The translations under genes and the position numbers were made by a program. Below the pieces are notes generated by a model. That model searched no databases, was not told the origin of the DNA, and saw only the letters and a program-made list of their open reading frames with translations. 27,418 nucleotides of DNA from assembly GCA_036835325.1 (NCBI GenBank), contig DAITMF010000043.1, forward strand, positions 1-27,418. Reading direction: 5' to 3'. This stretch comes from CAMCHP01 sp036835325. Lineage in GTDB: Bacteria > Bacteroidota > Bacteroidia > Flavobacteriales_D > Sanyastnellaceae. This document shows, piece by piece, positions 6,868 through 13,017 of the stretch. Each line of letters begins with the position of its first letter. Position 1 is the first letter of the stretch.

Positions 6868-8292
6868 TCAAAGATTTAAGAAACCGAGGGGTTGGCCATC
6901 GTTGATATCGTGGAATTCAGCGAGGTTGGGCAAGATGTATGCCATGTCGCCCGGCTCAACACCCATCCAGAGGGCAAGTTCGGCGAAGTATTCATCGGCC
7001 GAGGTGGTGGGGATGAGCACGCCGCCGCCCACCTCGAGGTCATTGTTGAGGGCGAGGTCGGGGTAGTTGCCGTAGATCTGTCCGCCGTTCACTGCGCCGC
7101 CCATCACAATGGCGTTGCCGCCCCAGGCGTGGTCGGTGCCGTTGCCGTTGGAGGTGAGTGTGCGTGCGAAGTCAGAGATTGTGAAGGTGGTCACGCAATC
7201 GTTCATGTTCATGGCTTCGAGGGCCGTGTTGAACTGTCCCATGGCTTGGCTCACGATAGCGAGCATGGCCTGCTGATTGTTGAGTACCTCATCGTGGTGA
7301 TCCCAGCCGCCGTATACCAAGAAGTAGGTCTGGCGGGTGTGGCCAAGGGCTTGCGCTGCGCCGATGCTCCGCGCAATCATGTGCAGGTCTTTAGCCATGG
7401 GGTTTTCGTCGTTGAAGAACCCGGGCATGGGCGGTACATCGGCGATGGCCGCGGCGAAGATCTCGTGCTGCGATTGCGCGTTGATGACCTTGCTGCGGTA
7501 AGTTTGCTTGAAGATGTCGGTGTACTGCTGTTCGAGCACGCTTTGGGCGGCATTCCCAAGGAGGTTGTTAAAGGGATCCTGCTCGTCGAACATGATGATG
7601 CCCACGCTTCCATTCTCGGTGTTTTGAATGCCGTACTCAATGACCTGGTTGCCTGTTTGCCAGGTGTTGACCCCTCCGAGCGAGATGTTCATGCTCACCT
7701 CGTTGTTGGTGTTGAGCGTGGAAAGGATGTCGGCCATCCGTCCACCCCACCCTTTCGAGGTGCGCTCCTGCGGCAGACTGGTTTGCCATTGGCGAATTTG
7801 ATCGGAATGCGAAAGCAAACCAAGCGGCAACAAGGCCGTACCGTTGAGCACCTCGGTCTTCGTCACCGGAACACGCAGGGTACCCACGTTGGCAACGATG
7901 GCGGCTTTTTGGTCATTGAAAAGCGCCTGCACTTCGGGCATGCTGGGGTGCAAGCCATACTGGTAACCACTCGGGTCGGTGTAATTCAGCGGAAGCAAAC
8001 TCCCTTGTGGCAAGGCCAAATTGGAGCGCGTTGCACTGTAGGCGCTGTAAGGCTCACCGGTGGTGGGCACGAGCATGTTGAACGAGTCGTTGCCGCCGGC
8101 AAGCAAGATGCACACCAGCGCGCGGTAGTCATTGGTCAAAGGCGCCGTTGGTGCAAATGGCTTTGCCAGCGCATTGATCATCCCCATGTTGAGGAACGAA
8201 TTGAAGAAGGTGGCTGAACCCACTGCTGCGCAGCTTGCCTGACCCAAGAACTGGCGGCGCGATACCCTGCGGATGTTATTTTTGGATGACAT
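6868..8292 (-). CDS. DUF1501 family protein with Tat signal
   Basis: This is a 474-residue member of the DUF1501 family, which is related to the alkaline phosphatase/sulfatase fold. The N-terminus has a twin-arginine signal, SRRQFLG (11-17), followed by a weakly hydrophobic stretch, suggesting export in a folded, perhaps metal-loaded, state. Family marks are LLAGGNDSFNMLVP (63-76), a GGWDHHDE segment, ISDFARTLTSNGNGTDHAWGGN and VMGGAVNGGQIYG; the aspartates and histidines in these are candidate metal ligands. The activity is not established for the family. Its start overlaps the end of the DUF1800 gene by 17 bases, and three bases separate its stop from the T9SS cargo gene. Confidence 0.92.
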   Translation of the reverse strand: MSSKNNIRRVSRRQFLGQASCAAVGSATFFNSFLNMGMINALAKPFAPTAPLTNDYRALVCILLAGGNDSFNMLVPTTGEPYSAYSATRSNLALPQGSLLPLNYTDPSGYQYGLHPSMPEVQALFNDQKAAIVANVGTLRVPVTKTEVLNGTALLPLGLLSHSDQIRQWQTSLPQERTSKGWGGRMADILSTLNTNNEVSMNISLGGVNTWQTGNQVIEYGIQNTENGSVGIIMFDEQDPFNNLLGNAAQSVLEQQYTDIFKQTYRSKVINAQSQHEIFAAAIADVPPMPGFFNDENPMAKDLHMIARSIGAAQALGHTRQTYFLVYGGWDHHDEVLNNQQAMLAIVSQAMGQFNTALEAMNMNDCVTTFTISDFARTLTSNGNGTDHAWGGNAIVMGGAVNGGQIYGNYPDLALNNDLEVGGGVLIPTTSADEYFAELALWMGVEPGDMAYILPNLAEFHDINDGQPLGFLNL

Positions 8293-10123
8293 AATCGGGC
8301 GAGATTAGGGTCAGGAAAATGGCTGATTTCACTGCTATTTCGGCATCGAAAAGCGTGAGGATTTCGCAGTTTTCAACGATGGTTTGCTTCATCTCTTCGC
8401 TGAGCAAACCGCCGGTGAGCAGAATGTCTAACCGGTCGAGCAAAGCGGGCAGGTCATCAGAAAGTGCCAACTCTTGAGCAAGGTCGAGCGTGGCCCTGTC
8501 GTCAGGGTCAAAAAGGAAGGCATTGGCTTCCGGAAACCCTGGAACTGTGGTACTGGCTTTGGTGGTGATCTCCATGTAATTATCGGTCAGAAACCAGAGG
8601 TACACCATGTTGATGTAGCTCATGGCCGTAGCCGATGTCAGAATCTCAAACTCCGGAGCAACGAGCCCTTGGTTAAAGATCGGGCCCACCGGCGCGTGCG
8701 ACGGCAGGTAGAAATTGAACACCGAGGGCGAGCTCAGTACGTGCTGCTTGCAGGCGAATTCAAAGGTGGCAGCGAAGTTCCAAAGCTTGCCCGATTCGTT
8801 TTGGGCGTTGAAGGCGCGCATGATTTGGGTGTAACGCACCATGGGTTCACGCAGCTTGCCGGAGGCATCGTCTGTCAGCCATTCGCAGTCGCGCGCTTCA
8901 GAATCAAGCAAAATGGCCTTAACCACTGCTGCCAAATCACCGCGAACGCCCTCACCATTGTCAGCAAAGACGTTGGCCACACGCGCAACGTATTCAGGCG
9001 TGGGGTTCGACTTGATGAAACGCTGAATCAGCTGCTTGCAAATGAAGGGCCCCGTATTCGGGTGGTTGAAGAGGTTGTCGAGGGCATCAGCAATGTCTTC
9101 GTCACCGGTTTGCCCTGCAGGGATGACCTGGCCGTTCAGCAAGTACTTCTCTCCGGGTTCATGCCACTCTTCGAACATCTGCATGGGCAGTGTTGCGTTG
9201 ATGGTAGGGATGGTGTTGTTGGGGTCACCCCATTGAACCGGAACACCTGACAGATCGTCCCACATCCACCAATACTCCGCAGGGCCAAGCCCGGTAAACA
9301 CCTTCGCAAACTCGGCAATGTCATTGTTGTCGTAACTGGCAATGGGCTCGTTGTTGGCGTCGAACTGCAGCGTGCCGTCAGGATTGAGCTCGTACAGACC
9401 GATGGTAAACAGCTGCATCACCTCGCGCGCATAGTTTTCATCGGGACGGATGTTCTGTTCAGGGTTCGACTTGTTGTTGTTCAGGTAGGTCAGGTAAAAG
9501 CCCATTGTGGGGTGGTAGGTGACCTCTTCAAGCAGATCGCGGAAGTTCCCAAAGGCATTGCGGTAGAGCACGTCATAGTAGTCGCCCATGCCCATGGCTG
9601 CGAGCTCGAGTTGCGACTTTTCTGATATCACGAAGATTTGGCTCAGGGCGTATGCCATCTTTTGGCGCAGCTGGTCGTCGGCCTTCATCGTGTTGTTCCA
9701 CCACGCCATGCGGAAGTAGAACGACATTGGGAAATAGGGTTCGCCTACAATTTGATCGGCACCCCATTGGTCGATGTACTCGGCCACAAAGTGATCCCAA
9801 ATCATTTGAGTGGTGTCTCTGAACGAGACGAGTGGCATGGCCATTTGGGCGTCAATCCAATCGGCTTCGTGCATGCCGGCGAGTTGTTCGATGTCAGCGT
9901 AATCGTACCCCATGGTGGCTTGACCCAGCAAACGCGAGGCATCTTTGAGGTGCTGATCAAGCCCGAAGCCATTAATGGTAGCCTGGGCATTCGAGCCGTT
10001 TGATTGGCTGCTTGAACTTACGACAACCCCGTTGATTCGCCCGGCACCGAAGTGATCATTGGCCTGCTGAGCCACCGCCGATGACACTATGGCCGTGAAC
10101 AGAAATAGTAAGCAACTGCGCAT
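8276..10123 (-). CDS. DUF1800 family exported protein
   Basis: This is a 615-residue DUF1800 protein. It begins with a Sec signal peptide (MRSCLLFLFTAIVSSAVA, then QQ). Family marks are RLLGQATMGYDYADIEQL near the start, the MAYALSQIFVIS helix, PDENYAREVMQLFTIGLYEL and KAILLDSEAR. The biochemical role is unknown; DUF1800 genes are commonly found beside DUF1501 genes, as here. I placed the start at the ATG (10123): the codon just before it is a GTG that would add only one residue. This is the first gene of the leftward block. Upstream, a minus-strand TATATTCG at 10141-10148 is a weak -7 candidate. Confidence 0.92.
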   Translation of the reverse strand: MRSCLLFLFTAIVSSAVAQQANDHFGAGRINGVVVSSSSQSNGSNAQATINGFGLDQHLKDASRLLGQATMGYDYADIEQLAGMHEADWIDAQMAMPLVSFRDTTQMIWDHFVAEYIDQWGADQIVGEPYFPMSFYFRMAWWNNTMKADDQLRQKMAYALSQIFVISEKSQLELAAMGMGDYYDVLYRNAFGNFRDLLEEVTYHPTMGFYLTYLNNNKSNPEQNIRPDENYAREVMQLFTIGLYELNPDGTLQFDANNEPIASYDNNDIAEFAKVFTGLGPAEYWWMWDDLSGVPVQWGDPNNTIPTINATLPMQMFEEWHEPGEKYLLNGQVIPAGQTGDEDIADALDNLFNHPNTGPFICKQLIQRFIKSNPTPEYVARVANVFADNGEGVRGDLAAVVKAILLDSEARDCEWLTDDASGKLREPMVRYTQIMRAFNAQNESGKLWNFAATFEFACKQHVLSSPSVFNFYLPSHAPVGPIFNQGLVAPEFEILTSATAMSYINMVYLWFLTDNYMEITTKASTTVPGFPEANAFLFDPDDRATLDLAQELALSDDLPALLDRLDILLTGGLLSEEMKQTIVENCEILTLFDAEIAVKSAIFLTLISPDYVIQK

Positions 10124-10201
10124 CACAGAAAAGATTTGTTCGAATATAAGACTGAAAACGAAATGGTAGGTTTAATTGCAGGTTAAATCAATCACAATCG
10201 A

Positions 10202-10359
10202 CCGTGAGAACCTTCTTTCATCTGTTCCGAAAATACGAGAAGACCTTGCCAATTCCTCTAAAACCTAAGTCAGCGTAATCTTTAAGAACTATCTCGCTGA
10301 AAATGAGGTAGTAAAAATCTTTCGAATTTTCGGAATAAACCGCTTCAGGTCCGTGAGAA
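10202..10359. repeat. Nested direct and inverted repeats in the 10124-10402 gap
   Basis: The gap between the divergent DUF1800 and lipoprotein genes contains a 9-base direct repeat CCGTGAGAA (10202-10210 and 10351-10359). Inside it is a 10-base perfect inverted repeat, TTCCGAAAAT (10225-10234) and ATTTTCGGAA (10326-10335), and inside that an 8-bp hairpin with one G-U pair (10288-10295 with 10305-10312). The near-symmetric nesting is like a small non-autonomous element or a regulatory fold, but the direct repeats do not abut the inverted ones. No coding sequence is evident here. Confidence 0.35.
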
Positions 10360-10363
10360 AGAC

Positions 10364-10371
10364 TAATTTCG
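10364..10371 (+). promoter_or_regulatory. Weak -7 candidate for the lipoprotein gene
   Basis: TAATTTCG differs from the consensus TAnnTTTG at one position. A TTC (10344-10346) lies 17 bases upstream in place of the -33 TTG. This would leave a leader of roughly 25 bases before the ATG at 10403. The match is weak and the call tentative. Confidence 0.25.
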
Positions 10372-10402
10372 CACCGATTTCAAACCATTAATTTTTATCG
10401 CA

Positions 10403-10912
10403 ATGCGTTTTACTTTTATGATTCTCGCTGCCGCTCTTTTTATGGCAGCATGTGGTTCAAAGGCCGACGGACCAAAAGAAGTCGCTACCAAATTCCTCAC
10501 ACACATCAACGCAATGGAATTTGAAGAAGCCAAGCAGTACGGTACCAAAGAAACCAATGACTTGCTTGACATGCTAAAGAGCTTCGCAGCAATGGGCGGT
10601 GAAGAGCAAAAGCCTGAAGCTACCGCGTTCACCATTACTGACGTGAAAGAAGAAGGCGAAACCGCTACCGTTACCTACAAAAGCGAAGGTTCTGAAGAAG
10701 CTGAAACCCTCAACCTCGTTAAGCAAGAAGGCAAGTGGTTGGTGAACATCAGCAAAGAAGACATGAACAAGGACGAAGACATGGGTGGCGCGATGGACGG
10801 CACAATGGAAGAAGGCCTTGACGATATGGGTGCTGCACTTGACAGCCTCGGAAATGCGATTGAAGAAGGCGCAGAGCAACTTCAAGAGACCCTCGAGAAC
10901 GCTGCGAACTAA
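10403..10912 (+). CDS. Small envelope lipoprotein, DUF4878-like
   Basis: This 169-residue protein has a lipoprotein signal peptide with the lipobox FMAAC, the lipidated cysteine being C17. The following part (about 20-115) has the pattern of DUF4878-type domains: VATKFLTHINAMEFEEAKQYGT, then beta strands ending in GKWLVNISKED. That fold is related to NTF2-like and cystatin-like domains and usually has no known catalytic role. The C-terminal 50 residues are strongly acidic and helical-looking (repeats of GxxLxxxxxALDSLGNAI type) and may form an amphipathic helix or coiled coil. It stands alone with its own terminator at 10937-10962. Function unknown. Confidence 0.8.
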   Translation: MRFTFMILAAALFMAACGSKADGPKEVATKFLTHINAMEFEEAKQYGTKETNDLLDMLKSFAAMGGEEQKPEATAFTITDVKEEGETATVTYKSEGSEEAETLNLVKQEGKWLVNISKEDMNKDEDMGGAMDGTMEEGLDDMGAALDSLGNAIEEGAEQLQETLENAAN

Positions 10913-10936
10913 TTCGCTCGTTCCAACGAATTCCCT

Positions 10937-10962
10937 AAAGCCCTTTTCGGAGGGCTTTTTTT
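10937..10962 (+). terminator. Intrinsic terminator of the lipoprotein gene
   Basis: AAAGCCCT (10937-10944) and AGGGCTTT (10951-10958) form a perfect 8-bp stem with the loop TTTCGG, followed by further T residues to 10962. It lies 24 bases after the lipoprotein stop. It touches the 3' end of the convergent peptidase gene, which would run into it from the other side with only a short U-tract. Confidence 0.88.
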
Positions 10963-11611
10963 ATGGCTTGTGCTGATTGAACACCTCCGTGAAGTACGCC
11001 CGATTGAAAAAGGCGTCAAAACTATACCAAGCTCCCTCCTCGTCATACAGGCCGGCGTAAATGTCATGTCCTCCCCCCTCTTTCAACGCGCGCCAAATCA
11101 TTTCAGAGCAATACAGCGTTGACGCATCGTGCAAGTCGAAGTCATGATCGAAAGGAACCTGTGCCTCCAAAAACCGCAGGCTTTCACGAATGAGAATTGC
11201 AACATCCAACGAATCGTTCAATCGCGTAACCGCGATACTTCCCGGCTTACTCTGTCGCACAAATTCATCAAGCGAATGAATCTGCATCCCATCAAAATCA
11301 GACACGTTGCTTGAAACGGTGTGCACAACGTAGAACCGACTGTCGCGCTCAATCACCACTCCGCAGTGCGAGAGCGCATAAACACCTTCCAACCGGGTGG
11401 CAATCATGCGGCTGACCATCCCGTAACCGCGACGCAAAATGATGTCGCCATGGCGCAAGAGCGCCCGTTGTTCTTTTGGAAGCCGGTACTGCGATTCTCG
11501 CTCAGCAATCGTTTCAGACTGCTCGATGTACCAAGTCACGCCACCTCCTGTCACAAGGGTGACCAAGGCGGTGATGCCCAAGCGCGAAAAATGTTTACGA
11601 CGATTTGCCAC
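10961..11611 (-). CDS. YiiX-like permuted NlpC/P60 (papain-fold) peptidase
   Basis: This 216-residue protein looks like a YiiX/YebB-type circularly permuted NlpC/P60 enzyme, a family of cysteine hydrolases acting on amide or ester bonds, often in the envelope. Marks in the permuted order are GDIILRRG (55-62), the catalytic-type histidine in SHCGVVI (H82), VTRLND (128-133), FDHDFDL (154-160) and the cysteine in LYCSEMIW (C168). An N-terminal hydrophobic segment (about 11-28) probably anchors it in the inner membrane. The start is GTG, four bases downstream of a perfect TACCTTTG, and no ATG follows until residue 65, so this GTG is the best start and the mRNA may be leaderless. The substrate is unknown. 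Confidence 0.82.
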   Translation of the reverse strand: MANRRKHFSRLGITALVTLVTGGGVTWYIEQSETIAERESQYRLPKEQRALLRHGDIILRRGYGMVSRMIATRLEGVYALSHCGVVIERDSRFYVVHTVSSNVSDFDGMQIHSLDEFVRQSKPGSIAVTRLNDSLDVAILIRESLRFLEAQVPFDHDFDLHDASTLYCSEMIWRALKEGGGHDIYAGLYDEEGAWYSFDAFFNRAYFTEVFNQHKP

Positions 11612-11615
11612 AGCA

Positions 11616-11642
11616 CAAAGGTAACGGGCTAAAGAGATTCAA
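11616..11642 (-). promoter_or_regulatory. Promoter of the YiiX-like gene
   Basis: On the minus strand TTG (11642-11640) is followed after 16 bases by TACCTTTG (11623-11616), a full match to the Bacteroidota -33/-7 pattern with a slightly short spacer. The -7 element ends four bases before the GTG start, so the transcript start would fall at or beside the start codon. Confidence 0.65.
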
Positions 11643-11651
11643 TCGCTTTTG

Positions 11652-11659
11652 TACCTTCA
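11652..11659 (+). promoter_or_regulatory. Candidate -7 element for the amidohydrolase gene
   Basis: TACCTTCA resembles the -7 consensus at six of eight positions and ends five bases before the ATG at 11665. It lies in the divergent region beside the YiiX promoter. No matching -33 TTG is evident. It supports the 11665 start because earlier ATGs (11605, 11659) would lie upstream of or inside the promoter. Confidence 0.35.
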
Positions 11660-11664
11660 TGGCG

Positions 11665-12840
11665 ATGAAAAAAAGTGCACTTACCGCGTTTATTGCACTG
11701 CTCGGCTCGACAGCCACAGTTGCCCAAGAATGCCCGACCACCTCGCCGGGCACTGTGCTTATGGGGCAGAACGATTACATTGAATACCGCGTGGGCAATA
11801 TGCCCATCGTGCTGTCAATCCCTCATGGCGGATACCTCACTCCGACTGAACTTCCTGATCGCCTGTGCGCCGACTGCGTAACCGTAACCGATGCGTACAC
11901 CATCGAACTCGGCACAGCATTGGCTGACTCCCTGCATGCGCTGACAGGGTGCTACCCACACGTTATCATCAACCACCTCGATCGTATCAAACTCGATGCC
12001 AATCGCAACCTCGCCAATGCCGCCTTGGGAAACCCGGGGGCTGAACAGGCATGGTACGATTTCCATGGGTTCATCGAACAAGCCAAAGACTGCGTTGAAG
12101 CACAGTTTGAAACAGGTTTGTACGTCGATTTACACGGTCACGGTCACACCGTGCAGCGCATTGAGTACGGATACTTGCTGTTCGAAGACGAGCTGGCTTT
12201 CGATGAGTCGGTGTTGAACACCAGCACCTACATCAATTACTCTTCGCTGCGTAATCTGGTCGATGTTAACGTTATGGGGCTTCAGCACACCGAATTGTTA
12301 CGCGGAGAGTTTGCTTTGGGCAGCCTTCTGCACGATCAAGGCTATCCGGGCGTGCCTTCGCTCACCGATCCCTTTCCGCAACCGGGCCAACCCTACTTCA
12401 GCGGAGGCTACAACACTGCTACCCACAGCTCATACAACGGCGGCAGCGTTGACGGTGTTCAAATTGAATGCAACCAAGCCTTGCGCTTTGATGCCGCCGA
12501 ACGCGATGCGTTTGCCGGAGAGCTAGCGCAAGGGCTCGTGGAGTTCGTTGAACTCCATTATGGCCACTCGGCATCCGCTTGCGCTGTAGGGGTTGATGAA
12601 CTCAGTGATTCAACCAAGAACCTTGTTTGGCCCAATCCTGGTCAAGGGCAATTTCACATCTCAGAGCAGGTGTATGAAAAGCTTGAGCGCATTGCTGTTT
12701 TTGACGCTCACGGACGAATGGTACAGCACCTGCATCAACCCAACCGAAGCATCCAATTAACCGGTACTGGTGTGTACACCCTACTGTTTCAACTCAACAA
12801 CGGAAGCACCTTCGTTCAACGCCTTATTAACTTGCCATAA
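11665..12840 (+). CDS. Secreted N-formylglutamate amidohydrolase-like protein, T9SS tail
   Basis: This 391-residue protein has a Sec signal peptide (MKKSALTAFIALLGSTATVA, then QEC), a catalytic-type domain and a T9SS sorting domain. The middle has the N-formylglutamate amidohydrolase (FGase) pattern: SIPHGG (51-56), DRIKLDANRN (106-115) and DLHGHGH (155-161), which supply likely zinc ligands and substrate contacts. Cytoplasmic FGases hydrolyse N-formylglutamate in histidine breakdown, but an exported form suggests another N-acyl or amide substrate. The last 80 residues, with VWPNPGQGQF and a final GVYTLLFQLNNG...QRLINLP, are a typical T9SS domain. I chose the ATG at 11665; ATGs at 11659 and 11605 (the latter extending over the opposite promoter) are possible. 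No clear terminator follows. Confidence 0.78.
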   Translation: MKKSALTAFIALLGSTATVAQECPTTSPGTVLMGQNDYIEYRVGNMPIVLSIPHGGYLTPTELPDRLCADCVTVTDAYTIELGTALADSLHALTGCYPHVIINHLDRIKLDANRNLANAALGNPGAEQAWYDFHGFIEQAKDCVEAQFETGLYVDLHGHGHTVQRIEYGYLLFEDELAFDESVLNTSTYINYSSLRNLVDVNVMGLQHTELLRGEFALGSLLHDQGYPGVPSLTDPFPQPGQPYFSGGYNTATHSSYNGGSVDGVQIECNQALRFDAAERDAFAGELAQGLVEFVELHYGHSASACAVGVDELSDSTKNLVWPNPGQGQFHISEQVYEKLERIAVFDAHGRMVQHLHQPNRSIQLTGTGVYTLLFQLNNGSTFVQRLINLP

Positions 12841-12900
12841 GCAAAGGCATCCGCTGAACGAACAGCCCACAACACAGCTTCTCACTGAGCAACTGCACCC

Positions 12901-12923
12901 CATCCATCCCATCCATCCCATCC
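12901..12923. repeat. Short tandem repeat (CATCCATCC units)
   Basis: Two full copies of CATCCATCC (12901-12909, 12910-12918) are followed by a partial copy CATCC. The array sits about 40 bases upstream of the promoter at 12963. A single reverse-complement copy, GGATGGATG, lies on the other side of the downstream gene at 14512-14520. No function is apparent. Confidence 0.7.
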
Positions 12924-12962
12924 AAACAAATAACAAACAGTCGAAAGACAACACTTTTTACA

Positions 12963-12993
12963 TTGGGAAAGAGGTATTATCACGTTACCTTTG
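12963..12993 (+). promoter_or_regulatory. Strong Bacteroidota-type promoter of the 480-residue unknown
   Basis: TTG (12963-12965), a 20-base spacer, then TACCTTTG (12986-12993): a full consensus match with a spacer in the usual range. Transcription would start near 13000. This makes the in-frame TTG at 12991 impossible as a start codon because it lies inside the -7 element. Confidence 0.75.
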
Positions 12994-13006
12994 TGCAACA
13001 ACGCTC

Positions 13007-13013
13007 AAGGAAA
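13007..13013 (+). promoter_or_regulatory. Ribosome binding site supporting a GTG start
   Basis: AAGGAAA lies four bases before the GTG at 13018. Purine-rich Shine-Dalgarno-like sites are scarce in this window, so this one is useful for choosing the start of the following gene. Confidence 0.5.
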
Positions 13014-13017
13014 CGCC

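Noticed and set aside
6892..8217. A 441-codon open frame on the plus strand opposite the DUF1501 gene
   Set aside because: The minus-strand frame has a Tat signal and DUF1501 motifs throughout. The plus-strand product is rich in V, H and G with no family features, as expected of an antisense shadow. The 258-codon plus frame at 8474-9250 was rejected for the same reason.
11605..11664. Longer start for the amidohydrolase at 11605
   Set aside because: It would place a charged extension before an evident signal peptide and cover the divergent promoter region.
12991..13017. Upstream TTG start for the 480-residue unknown
   Set aside because: The TTG is part of the -7 element TACCTTTG, so it would not be in the mRNA.
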